Source: a virus. From it: a stretch of DNA of 22,921 nucleotides. How positions within the stretch are numbered: position 1 is the first letter of the stretch; each line of letters begins with the position of its first letter. Below are positions 1 through 5,962 of the stretch, in pieces. The translations under genes were made by a program, and so were the position numbers. The stretch is taken from positions 1-22,921 of IMG/VR virus record IMGVR_UViG_3300036804_000342; one strand, given 5' to 3'. A model generated the notes under the pieces. It saw only the letters and a program-made list of their open reading frames with translations. It did no database searches and was not told the origin of the DNA.

Positions 1-642
1 ATGAAGGCTGCCTCACTCGACGCCGCGCTCGCTCTCTTCAACGCCCAGCGCCGCATCCATCTCGAGGCCATCGCCTCGAACATCAGCGATCTCGCCATCG
101 ACGAATTGCTCCCTGAAGAGCGGGTGATCGTCGAGCTGCTCGCCCGCGAGCGTGAGGGGGCGTGCGGCATGAACACTTTCGGTTTCGAGTGGACCTTTTC
201 GAGTCGCGTTCTGGAGCGCAATTGCTCTGAGTGCCGCGCCAAAACTTCGGGCTATCTCACCAACGTCCGAGGCATCCGCAAGCCGCTCTGTTCCTCGTGT
301 TTCTTTCGAATGCTCAAAGGAGCTCAACCCATGAAGAAGGCGATCTACCGCCAAGGAGACGTTCTCATTCGGCTTATCCCGAGCCTGCCGAAGCAAAAGG
401 CTCAACCCCGGCTGACCGGCATTCTCGCTTATGGCGAAGTGACCGGCCACGCCCACCGGATCGAGGACGCCCAGAAGGCGGAAGTGCTCGAGATCGGCAC
501 CGGACTCTATCTTCGCGTTGGCGAAGAAGGCGTGCGAGTGGTTCACGAGGAGCACGCACCGGTTTCGCTGCCTCCCGGAAACTACGAAGTAGAAATCCAA
601 CGCGAGTACACGCCGGCGGAGATCAGGAATGTCGCCGACTAA
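1..642 (+). CDS. Zinc-ribbon segment fused in frame to the small partner protein of DUF6745
   Basis: This 213-codon frame holds two different parts. Residues 1-110 contain an alpha-helical start and a zinc-ribbon-like pair of motifs, CSEC near residue 75 and CSSC near residue 97. Residues 111-213, beginning MKKAIYRQGDVL, match a small conserved protein of unknown function that I know as the usual upstream neighbour of DUF6745 genes. Its recognisable marks are YRQGDVL, AYGEVTGHAH, VHEEHAP and the ending REYTPAEIR-x-VAD. The next gene overlaps by 14 bases, fitting a translationally coupled pair. A good ribosome binding site sits before codon 111, so the partner protein may be made alone from 331. 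The window starts exactly at an ATG, so the true N-terminus could lie upstream. The family's biochemical role is unknown to me. Confidence 0.6.
   Translation: MKAASLDAALALFNAQRRIHLEAIASNISDLAIDELLPEERVIVELLAREREGACGMNTFGFEWTFSSRVLERNCSECRAKTSGYLTNVRGIRKPLCSSCFFRMLKGAQPMKKAIYRQGDVLIRLIPSLPKQKAQPRLTGILAYGEVTGHAHRIEDAQKAEVLEIGTGLYLRVGEEGVRVVHEEHAPVSLPPGNYEVEIQREYTPAEIRNVAD
316..333 (+). promoter_or_regulatory. Internal ribosome binding site and start for the DUF6745-partner protein
   Basis: AAAGGAG at 316-322 lies eight bases before ATG at 331, ideal Shine-Dalgarno spacing. The residues from 331 on are the conserved part of the family and give a normal-sized protein of 103 residues. The zinc-ribbon part upstream reads through without a stop. 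The fused frame may therefore be two overlapping products or a real fusion. Confidence 0.55.
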
Positions 643-2086
643 CCGCAACCTTCTCGCCGAGTTCAGCGAGGCGTGCAACTACCCTGGGCGGATTGATCCG
701 CCCGCGGTAGAGCATGCGCTCCAAAAATATCTCGCGGCACTTTCGATCGACCGCAAGATCGAACAGCTCAAAACCGGGTGGCGGGTCGAAGAGCATCCTT
801 CGCTGCTGAAGCAGACGTTTGAGATTCTCGATAAAGTTAGTCCCCTCGATGCCCGCGATGCCCGCGATGCCCTCGATGCCCGCGATGCCCTCGATGCCCG
901 CGATGCCCGCGATGCCCGCGATGCCCGCGCTGCCCTCGATGCCCGCGCTGCCCTCGCTGCCCTCGCTGCCCTCGATGCCCTCGCTGCCCGCGATGCCCGC
1001 GATGCCCTCGATGCCCGCGATGCCCGCGATGCCCTCGCTGCCCTCGCTGCCCTCGATGCCCGCGCTGCCCTCGCTGCCCTCGATGCCCGCGATGCCCGCG
1101 ATGCCCTCGATGCCCTCGCTGCCCGCGATGCCCTCGCTGCCCGCGCTGCCCGCGATGCCCGCGCTGCCCGCGCTGCCCGCGATGCCCGCGCTGCCCTCGC
1201 TGCCCGCGATGCCCGCGATGCCCGCGCTGCCCTCGCTGCCCTCGATGCCCGCGATGCCCTCGATGCCCGCGCTGCCCGCGATGCCCGCGATGCCCGCGAT
1301 GCCCGCGATGCCCGCGATGCCCTCGATGCCCGCGATGCCCGCGATGCTGTGGGACCCGACGCAGCTTCGCTGCATCGGTTCGCTTGCTGGTGTGTTCAGC
1401 GCAGTTCGTGGTGGTGGTGGGGATGGGAGCTTTCGTTCTGTGCGACGACTTATCTCGGCGCACTCCAAACGAACAAGCCCGCGGTGCAGGCCTGGTCGGA
1501 ACCCATCTTCGATGCGTTCCTCGCCGGCGGCTGGTTACTTCACTGGACAGAGGACACGCTCTATTGGGCTGCAAAACCCGAGGTGCACAAAGAGCTGACT
1601 GCTCAAGGTGCACGCCGGCTTCACAACTCATCAGGGGCCGCTCTTCGATCCGACGTCGAGAATCTCTACTTCTGGCACGGGGTGATGGTTCCCGCCTTCG
1701 TTGTGACGAAACCGGAATGGATCACGCTCAAGCACATTGCTGATGAAGAGAATGCTGAGGTCCGCAGAATTTTCATCGATCGCTATGGCCTGGGACGCTA
1801 CCTGATCGACAGCGGTGCACAGCGCCTTGCCGAGGATGAGTTCGGCGAGCTCTACCGCACCCAGATCCCCGGCGACGAGGACCTGGTTATGGTCAAGGTT
1901 CTAAATTCCACCGCCGAGCCCGACGGCAGCTTCAAGCCCTATTTCCTGCGTGTGCATCCCGAGCTTCGCCCGCTCTTCAAAGAACGCCTGGGCGATCGCC
2001 AGGATCTCACTCCACTCAACGCGATCGCTTCAACCTTCGGGATGACGGGGGAAAAGTACCTCAAATCACTGGTCGCTCAGACCTAG
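629..2086 (+). CDS. DUF6745-family protein with a large tripeptide-repeat insertion
   Basis: The 485-residue product has a conserved N-terminal part (1-73), a 165-residue low-complexity insertion (74-238) and the conserved DUF6745 C-terminal part (about 280-480). Marks of the family in the C-terminal part are RLHNSSGAALR, the WHG at about 349-351, ADEENAEVRR-x-FIDRYG at about 371-386, GELYR and VMVKVLNSTAEPDGS. The insertion is built only of Asp/Ala, Ala, Arg/Leu triplets. The start at 629 overlaps the upstream gene by 14 bases and has only a weak AGGA next to it, so coupling probably drives translation. I know no reaction for DUF6745. I recall that members often occur in larger bacterial genomes with repetitive central segments, but cannot check that here. 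The flanking domains are intact, so this looks like a functional gene. Confidence 0.8.
   Translation: MSPTNRNLLAEFSEACNYPGRIDPPAVEHALQKYLAALSIDRKIEQLKTGWRVEEHPSLLKQTFEILDKVSPLDARDARDALDARDALDARDARDARDARAALDARAALAALAALDALAARDARDALDARDARDALAALAALDARAALAALDARDARDALDALAARDALAARAARDARAARAARDARAALAARDARDARAALAALDARDALDARAARDARDARDARDARDALDARDARDAVGPDAASLHRFACWCVQRSSWWWWGWELSFCATTYLGALQTNKPAVQAWSEPIFDAFLAGGWLLHWTEDTLYWAAKPEVHKELTAQGARRLHNSSGAALRSDVENLYFWHGVMVPAFVVTKPEWITLKHIADEENAEVRRIFIDRYGLGRYLIDSGAQRLAEDEFGELYRTQIPGDEDLVMVKVLNSTAEPDGSFKPYFLRVHPELRPLFKERLGDRQDLTPLNAIASTFGMTGEKYLKSLVAQT
848..1342 (+). repeat. 55-copy, 9-bp in-frame tandem array (two-site variable minisatellite)
   Basis: The unit is G[A/C]TGCCC[G/T]C. 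By my reading there are 55 units, followed by one degenerate unit (GATGCTGTG). Only two bases vary, base 2 and base 8. Both changes alter the amino acid: Asp or Ala at residue 1, Arg or Leu at residue 3. All four combinations occur: 26 DAR, 10 DAL, 8 AAR and 11 AAL. No third-base or other silent variation is visible. The unit length is a multiple of three, so all six frames stay open across the array and copy-number changes never break the gene. Confidence 0.95.
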
Positions 2087-2101
2087 TCCGGCGAGGAATT
2101 C

Positions 2102-2197
2102 ATGAATCCACGAATTCGTAAATGGGCCCCTCTGTTCGTCGTCGCGGTGATCTGGCTGGTCATCGCGACGAAATTCTGGTGGGAGCTGACGCAATGA
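2102..2197 (+). CDS. 31-residue single-span membrane peptide
   Basis: A short reading frame with a good ribosome binding site (GAGGA at 2094-2098, five bases before the ATG). The product has a basic N-terminus (MNPRIRKW), then one hydrophobic span of about 16 residues (APLFVVAVIWLVIATKF), then WWELTQ. The stop overlaps the next start as ATGA. It could be a membrane-anchored regulator of host or lysis functions, but nothing in the sequence says which. I recognise no family. Confidence 0.55.
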   Translation: MNPRIRKWAPLFVVAVIWLVIATKFWWELTQ

Positions 2198-2457
2198 ATC
2201 AACAGCAAAACCGTCTGATGCATCGACTGATGCTGATCGACCGCGCGCGTGAGCGCACGGAAAACACGGGCGCCGTGCTGGTCTCGAAGGGTGGCCTGGT
2301 CTTTCTCTCGGGATATCCGCACCTTTTCACCACCGATCTGAAATGTGCGTTCGTCTTCAAAAACACGTCGCAGGCCGCGCGCGTGCTCGTCGACTTTAAC
2401 GATCAGCTCGAGGGCTACACAGTCCTGCCGGCGTATGAACTCGAGGCGATCGCATGA
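2194..2457 (+). CDS. Unknown 87-residue protein
   Basis: The start at 2194 overlaps the membrane peptide's stop by ATGA, which I prefer over the longer in-frame start at 2122 that would lie inside the upstream gene. The product starts MNQQQNRLMHRLM and is mixed alpha/beta, with a central strand-like part (GAVLVSKGGLVFLSG) and an acidic C-terminus. There are no cysteines suggesting metal binding, apart from one isolated Cys, and no membrane span. It is soluble, of unknown function and part of the accessory operon. A terminator follows about 50 bases after its stop. Confidence 0.6.
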   Translation: MNQQQNRLMHRLMLIDRARERTENTGAVLVSKGGLVFLSGYPHLFTTDLKCAFVFKNTSQAARVLVDFNDQLEGYTVLPAYELEAIA

Positions 2458-2504
2458 GCTCGCCGGCGAAACGCCCCTTCTCGGGGTCCCACATTCGCCG
2501 GCGC

Positions 2505-2540
2505 CCGGGCCTTCGATGCGAAGCGAAGGCCCGGATTTTT
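2505..2540 (+). terminator. Intrinsic terminator
   Basis: A perfect 11-bp stem (CCGGGCCTTCG at 2505-2515 with CGAAGGCCCGG at 2524-2534) and an 8-base loop are followed at once by ATTTTT. It lies after the stop at 2457 and before the likely start at 2559. It ends the 1-2457 transcription unit on the + strand. There is no A-run on the left side, so it should not terminate - strand transcripts. Confidence 0.8.
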
Positions 2541-2558
2541 CCTTGGAGCATTCGCGCG

Positions 2559-2783
2559 ATGATCTTTTACCTGCATCAGCGGATCCGCATCACCGACACC
2601 AAGAGCCCATTGTTCGGCTCGAGCGGTCTGGTCGTTCAGCTGCGCCGCTCCGATAACGGCGCCTTCGTCGAAATGGATCGGGATCTTCCCGCCAAATTTC
2701 CCCGCCTCTTCAAGATCGCCGCGCGCGAGCGCTGGGTGATCGTGCTTCCCCACCAGGCGGAACAAGAGGACAAAACAAAATGA
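2559..2783 (+). CDS. Unknown 74-residue protein
   Basis: The start at 2559 (MIFYLHQRIRITDTKSP) follows GGAG at 2546-2549, about nine bases upstream. The frame stays open back to an ATG at 2454. That longer form would run through the terminator hairpin and add a basic stretch (GSHIRRRPG) that looks like a hairpin translated by accident, so I reject it. The product is beta-rich, with GLVVQLRRSDNGAFVEMD giving it the look of a small barrel. It has a charged C-terminus ending EQEDKTK. The stop overlaps the next gene by ATGA. No family recognised. Confidence 0.5.
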   Translation: MIFYLHQRIRITDTKSPLFGSSGLVVQLRRSDNGAFVEMDRDLPAKFPRLFKIAARERWVIVLPHQAEQEDKTK

Positions 2784-2965
2784 AATTTCTGCTCTGCAGT
2801 TTCTCTTACCTGGTGTGCGGTGCGCTGCTGCTCTCGTCGCTCTGCCGCGAGGACTTCCACGTTCAATTGCAGGAGCCTACGCCGCTCGATTACGCGATCG
2901 TGATCCTGGCATGGCCCGGCATCGTCTTCGATATCTGGATGAAGACGAAGAAATCGGGCTGCTGA
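2780..2965 (+). CDS. Small membrane protein, 61 residues
   Basis: The product has two hydrophobic segments: residues 1-22 (MKFLLCSFSYLVCGALLLSSL) and about 37-52 (YAIVILAWPGIVFDIW). It ends in a basic cluster (KTKKSGC). The first segment could be a signal peptide or a membrane span; with the second it makes a small hairpin-like membrane protein. It overlaps both neighbours (ATGA upstream, TGATG downstream), so it is co-translated with the endonuclease gene. Holin-like or superinfection-exclusion roles are possible for such proteins, but no motif supports either. Confidence 0.55.
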   Translation: MKFLLCSFSYLVCGALLLSSLCREDFHVQLQEPTPLDYAIVILAWPGIVFDIWMKTKKSGC

Positions 2966-3666
2966 TGGGACGTCATCGCCCCTGGTCACGAATCGATGAG
3001 GACCGTCTGTGCGCGATCTTCCCACACGTTTCGAGCGCGCAGGTCGCGATCGATCTCGGCCGCCCTCTGAGCTCTGTACAGAATCTCGCTTACAAGCTCG
3101 GACTGCGCAAGACGTCGGAGTACATGGCGAGCCCCGCGGCCTGCCGGCTGCGCCGCGGCGACAATGTCGGAAAGCCTTTTAGATTTCGCCCTGGAATCGT
3201 TCCGTTCAACAAAGGGAAGCGCACTCCTGGATACGCGCCGGGACGGATGGCCGAGACCCAATTCAAGAAGGGCCAGCGGCCGCCAAACGCGATGCCAATG
3301 TGGAGTTTTCGCTGGGTCGATGGCTACCTGATGCTGAAGACCGGAGCGCCCACGCCGAAGCCGACCTCAGGCTGGGAATACGTTCACAGGCTCATCTGGG
3401 AGCAGGCGCACGGCCCGTTACCCGGATGGCGCGTCGCGAGGCTCTGGTGGAAAGACGGCGATCACGGCAATTGCTCGCTCTCAAACCTCGAGCTGGTGCG
3501 TGGATCTGATCACGTCAAGCGCACCTCGGTTCACAATCTGCCTCCGGCGCTGAGGCAGGTAATTCAGCTCACGGGCGCCCTGAAACGAAAAATTCGCAAT
3601 CGGGAGAAAGACAGCCATGAAGAACTCGATGGACGATCTTCGCAATCATCTCTTCGCAGCGCTTGA
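2965..3666 (+). CDS. HNH endonuclease with N-terminal HTH (AP2/HNH homing-like family)
   Basis: The 233-residue product matches the phage HNH family that starts with a small DNA-binding helical region (about residues 8-48, SAQVAIDLGRPLSSVQNLAYK) and ends with an HNH nuclease. The nuclease core contains VHRLIWEQAHGPLP, with H141 and E146 in the usual place, and NCSLSNLELV with N174. These are the residues expected for metal-dependent nicking or cutting of DNA. The FKKGQRPPN linker and the conserved tail (VIQLTGALKRKIR) also fit the family. It probably acts as a free-standing homing-type or phage-competition endonuclease. The end overlaps the next gene by 50 bases. All key residues appear present. 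Confidence 0.85.
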   Translation: MGRHRPWSRIDEDRLCAIFPHVSSAQVAIDLGRPLSSVQNLAYKLGLRKTSEYMASPAACRLRRGDNVGKPFRFRPGIVPFNKGKRTPGYAPGRMAETQFKKGQRPPNAMPMWSFRWVDGYLMLKTGAPTPKPTSGWEYVHRLIWEQAHGPLPGWRVARLWWKDGDHGNCSLSNLELVRGSDHVKRTSVHNLPPALRQVIQLTGALKRKIRNREKDSHEELDGRSSQSSLRSA

Positions 3667-3853
3667 GGCGCTGGCCGACGACGAAAAACCGCTGGACATC
3701 CAGCGCTCGAAGGCAATCTGCGAGGTCGCGCAGACCCTGATCAATTCCGCCAAGGTCGAGGTGCAGTACGTCGAGGCAACCGGGCAAGAGGCGAATGGTG
3801 GCCTTTTCGCGCAGCACGGTCGTCGACACGCGCTGAACACCGGACCGATGTGA
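3617..3853 (+). CDS. Conserved phage protein that follows HNH genes
   Basis: The 78-residue product starts MKNSMDDLRNHLFAALEALA and contains RSKAICEVAQTLINSAKVE, a pattern I recognise from a family usually placed directly after HNH genes of the preceding type. It is predicted all-alpha and soluble. Function is unknown. A GGGAGAAAG lies 6-14 bases upstream as ribosome binding site. Its start lies 50 bases inside the HNH gene, a common arrangement for this pair. Confidence 0.75.
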   Translation: MKNSMDDLRNHLFAALEALADDEKPLDIQRSKAICEVAQTLINSAKVEVQYVEATGQEANGGLFAQHGRRHALNTGPM

Positions 3854-3861
3854 GGAGATCG

Positions 3862-4068
3862 ATGGAATTCACGGCGCAGTTTATCGAGGACCGGATGCGC
3901 GCGCATCGCGAATGGCAGGAGCGCCACGCCGACGAGCTCGGCGAAGAGATTGTTCTCGAGGTGCTCGGCGCAGTGCGCGATCTGAAGCCAGAGGGATCGC
4001 GGCTTCGCCTGGTGCGCTGCAGCGGGCGACATAACGAGCTTTGCGGGCCTATGGGCTCGCATGGGTAG
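3862..4068 (+). CDS. Unknown 68-residue helical protein
   Basis: I chose ATG 3862 because GAGGAG lies just upstream; a GTG at 3850 overlapping the previous stop gives four more residues and has no binding site. The product (MEFTAQFIEDRMRAHREWQE...) is charged and helical, ending with a Cys-containing tail (RLVRCSGRHNELCGP). It sits in the same operon as the two preceding genes. No family recognised. Confidence 0.5.
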   Translation: MEFTAQFIEDRMRAHREWQERHADELGEEIVLEVLGAVRDLKPEGSRLRLVRCSGRHNELCGPMGSHG

Positions 4069-4312
4069 ATCTGGGCGCGGCGGGCGGCTGGACGCTCGCC
4101 CGGCCTGGTTTACGAATTCGGTGAGGAAAGGAGGTCGCGGAGAATCGCCAGAGCCATTGACCGGTCGCCGCCAGTTTGGGAACAGGGGCGGCGACCTGGC
4201 CAATGACTTAAGTTCCCCCATGTCGAAGGTCATACCAATCCGAAAACCCGACCAGCCCGCGCGGCGTCGCCGCCGCGGAGATCGGAAAATTCCAGTTCGA
4301 AAGGCTGCTTAA
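4061..4312 (+). CDS. Doubtful basic 83-residue reading frame
   Basis: The frame is open and unusually rich in Arg and Gly, with no recognisable domain. It spans a strong hairpin at 4163-4196 and lacks a clear ribosome binding site, so most of it may be untranslated. The last 30 residues, from ATG 4220 (MSKVIPIRKPDQPARRRRR), look like a small basic nucleic-acid-binding tail and could be the only real product. Treat this as a placeholder for a region of about 250 bases between better genes. Confidence 0.25.
   Translation: MGRSGRGGRLDARPAWFTNSVRKGGRGESPEPLTGRRQFGNRGGDLANDLSSPMSKVIPIRKPDQPARRRRRGDRKIPVRKAA
4163..4196 (+). other. GC-rich inverted repeat (10-bp perfect stem, 14-base loop)
   Basis: GGTCGCCGCC at 4163-4172 pairs perfectly with GGCGGCGACC at 4187-4196. 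No T-run follows, so it is not a standard intrinsic terminator. It lies about 120 bases upstream of the first Fis-type gene and could be an RNA structure in its leader, or a protein-binding site. Confidence 0.5.
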
Positions 4313-4316
4313 GACC

Positions 4317-4658
4317 ATGGCTTCTGCGTCACCAGGACCTATACCCGCAAACGGCTCCCCCATCACCCTCGTCGCGGATCTTCTGCTCGATGCCGGATGC
4401 AGCGAGCGATCGGCAACGCTGATGCTTTCAAAGGCGCTGATGATCCGCACACTCGAACGCAATAAGGGCAACCTGTGTCGAGCGGCACACCAGCTCGATC
4501 TCCACCGCAACACCCTCACACGTCGGCTGAGTGAGCTCGGACTGAACTCGCTGCCGCAATCGATTCGCGATCAGCAACGCTCTCAATTGTCGATCGCGTT
4601 CTCAAAAAAACGCCCACGCGCGGGATCTGTGGGAAAGCCCCTCGAGAGGGCTGTGTAA
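4317..4658 (+). CDS. Small Fis-type helix-turn-helix DNA-binding protein
   Basis: The 113-residue product has an N-terminal helical part with GCSERSATLMLSKALM and a Fis-type (NtrC C-terminal, HTH_8) domain at about residues 41-76. The key pattern is LERNKGNLCRAAHQLDLHRN, followed by TLTRRLSELGL. This is the DNA-binding output domain of bacterial enhancer-binding proteins without receiver or AAA+ parts. It likely binds specific sites in phage or host DNA as a regulator or DNA-bending protein. The C-terminus is basic. The binding site (GAAAGG) is 12 bases or more upstream and weak. A second Fis-type gene lies at 7495. Confidence 0.75.
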   Translation: MASASPGPIPANGSPITLVADLLLDAGCSERSATLMLSKALMIRTLERNKGNLCRAAHQLDLHRNTLTRRLSELGLNSLPQSIRDQQRSQLSIAFSKKRPRAGSVGKPLERAV

Positions 4659-4661
4659 ATC

Positions 4662-4802
4662 ATGTGCACCCGGTGCAAAACTTCGAGCTCTGCCTCCCGA
4701 TTCGCACAGCGATCCTCAGCTGGGCTCGGGTTTTGCGTCGGTGCATCCACAAAGCACTGCAGCTGTGGTGCATTTCTTTGTAAGTCGAGGTTGCAGCAAT
4801 GA
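4662..4802 (+). CDS. Possible Cys-rich 46-residue protein
   Basis: A short frame encoding MCTRCKTSSS at the start and HCSCGAFLC near the end, with six cysteines that could bind a metal. Its stop overlaps an ATG (ATGA) at 4799, which starts a longer frame of the next gene. No good ribosome binding site is present, and the inverted repeats TGCACC/GGTGCA lie inside it. The alternative is that this is a non-coding regulatory region. Confidence 0.25.
   Translation: MCTRCKTSSSASRFAQRSSAGLGFCVGASTKHCSCGAFLCKSRLQQ
4665..4772 (+). promoter_or_regulatory. Clustered TGCACC/GGTGCA inverted repeats, possible operator region
   Basis: TGCACCCGGTGCA (4665-4677) is a perfect palindrome around one central base. 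GGTGCA recurs at 4740-4745. TGCATCCACA (4742-4751) pairs, with one bulged base, with TGTGGTGCA (4764-4772). The cluster lies in the 285-base stretch between the Fis-type gene and the gene at 4943, where a regulator could bind. No clear -35/-10 pair was found beside it. Confidence 0.35.
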
Positions 4803-4942
4803 GTTATACGGGCGAGAAATCGCTTCGCTCGGAGATATCCACAAATCCACAGGACCTACTACTGCTTCTGGTTAAGTCTTTAGGTTCATGTTCTCTCAGG
4901 GGTAGAAGCAGAAAAGGGCTGTGCAAAGCGGAGGAATTTCGA

Positions 4943-5209
4943 ATGATGGAACCAAAAATCACCAGACTCAGCGACGAAGAAATCCTGCACATCTTCGGCG
5001 CGATCGTCGAGCAGGGAGATCCGAAGATCGAGGGCTTCCTGGTCTCGTTCGCCTGCACCGTCTGCCAGGCGACCAAAGCTGATTTCTACACCCTGCGGCC
5101 GGCGACGCTGATTTTCATTGCGAAATACGCACTCACCCACCACCTCGCCGGCTCAAGCAAGCCGCACGTCGTGCACAACTTTCCCGCCGAAAAGGGCAAA
5201 GCCTCATGA
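4943..5209 (+). CDS. Unknown 88-residue protein
   Basis: I chose ATG 4943 because GGAGGA lies seven bases upstream; the frame stays open to an ATG at 4799, but the extra 48 residues are low quality and follow no binding site. The product starts MMEPKITRLSDEEILHIFGAI, is helical, and has one CxxC-like pair (ACTVCQ) and an amphipathic middle (ATLIFIAKYALTHHLAG). No family recognised. It begins a run of five tightly coupled genes up to 6582. Confidence 0.6.
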   Translation: MMEPKITRLSDEEILHIFGAIVEQGDPKIEGFLVSFACTVCQATKADFYTLRPATLIFIAKYALTHHLAGSSKPHVVHNFPAEKGKAS

Positions 5210-5367
5210 ACTCGCCAGCGAAGCCGCTTATGACCCGGCTCGACGATCTACTGGCCGAGATCCTTTGCCTGCTCTCGATCGATCGCGCGAAAGTCTCGCT
5301 GATGACCGAGAACCAGGTGAAGACAGCGATAGCGAATTACATCCTCGAGGAGTATCAAGCGAAATGA
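5206..5367 (+). CDS. Unknown 53-residue protein
   Basis: The frame starts inside the previous stop (ATGA) and ends in the next start (ATGA). The product is helical and soluble (MTRLDDLLAEILCLLS, then TENQVKTAIANYILEEYQ). The tight overlaps on both sides are the main support that it is real. Confidence 0.6.
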   Translation: MNSPAKPLMTRLDDLLAEILCLLSIDRAKVSLMTENQVKTAIANYILEEYQAK

Positions 5368-5588
5368 AAAGCTCCGTCCAAATTCCCCGGCTCGCCGGCG
5401 TGCGATTTTCGAAGATCGGCACGCACCTGCGCGCTATCTATCACCAGCTCGACGGATCCATCGAGCTAGCCGATGTCTGCAGGTGTCGCCAGGAATGGGA
5501 TCCGAACTTTCGTGTCATCCGATCCGCCACCTGCCCGATCGATGAGCACAGCACCGAAGCGAAACAACTCGAGGTATTTGCGGGATGA
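5364..5588 (+). CDS. Unknown 74-residue protein
   Basis: The start overlaps the previous stop by ATGA, and its own stop overlaps the next start in the same way. The product begins MKSSVQIPRLAGVRFSKIG and is mixed alpha/beta with two Cys (CRCRQ). A longer frame begins upstream at 5118, but its extra residues overlap the neighbouring gene in another frame and are rejected. No family recognised. Confidence 0.6.
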   Translation: MKSSVQIPRLAGVRFSKIGTHLRAIYHQLDGSIELADVCRCRQEWDPNFRVIRSATCPIDEHSTEAKQLEVFAG

Positions 5589-5962
5589 CGACTCAATTCG
5601 CTCTCGATTTCACAACGAAAAGGCCGCCCGCAGTGCAGGCGAAGATCGAGGCCGGCATGAAGACGGCCGACGACAATGCGAACGAATTCTGGAAGCACAT
5701 TTTCGACGCCTGCGTTCTCGCGGCCGCGAAGAAAAAACCGGAGATCACCTCCGACGATGTGCTCGATGAGATCGAGGCGCTGCCGAATCCGCCGAACACT
5801 CACAACCTGGCCGCGATCGGGCCGGCAATGCGGCGCGCATCGATTATGGGTGTGATCACGCACACCGATCGCGTCGTGCGCAGCACCAGGCCTGACAAGC
5901 ATGGCAACCGTCACGACGTCTGGGTCAGCAACTACTTCGTGCCCCAAAAGGTGAATTCTTAA
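5585..5962 (+). CDS. Conserved phage protein, winged-helix-like, 125 residues
   Basis: The product matches in layout a common phage protein: a helical N-terminus (AKIEAGMKTADDNANEFWKH), ITSDDVLDEIEALPNPP, the signature THNLAAIGPAMRRA and a C-terminus with TDRVVRSTRPDKHG then VWVSNYF. It looks like a small winged-helix protein that would bind nucleic acid. Homologues that I recall sit near phage replication or regulatory genes, but their function is not established. Start and stop overlap both neighbours (ATGA; TAATG). Confidence 0.7.
   Translation: MTTQFALDFTTKRPPAVQAKIEAGMKTADDNANEFWKHIFDACVLAAAKKKPEITSDDVLDEIEALPNPPNTHNLAAIGPAMRRASIMGVITHTDRVVRSTRPDKHGNRHDVWVSNYFVPQKVNS

Noticed and set aside
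848-1342. CRISPR array or diversity-generating retroelement target
   Set aside because: Units are contiguous with no spacers, so not CRISPR. Variation includes G/T as well as A/C and no reverse transcriptase is present in the window, so not a retroelement target by available evidence.
623-1468. Antisense frame encoding a collagen-like Gly-X-Y protein across the repeat array
   Set aside because: The 9-bp unit leaves all six frames open, so Gly-Ile-Ala/Gly-Ser-Glu repeats arise automatically. Only the + frame from 629 has conserved flanking domain sequence on both sides.
819-1598. Second + frame encoding Met-Pro-Ala/Leu-Pro-Ser repeats
   Set aside because: Same cause as the antisense frame. 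It lacks recognisable sequence outside the array and a ribosome binding site.
2454-2558. N-terminal extension of the 2559 gene starting with an ATGA overlap
   Set aside because: It runs through a textbook intrinsic terminator and encodes a hairpin-derived basic stretch; a binding site precedes 2559.
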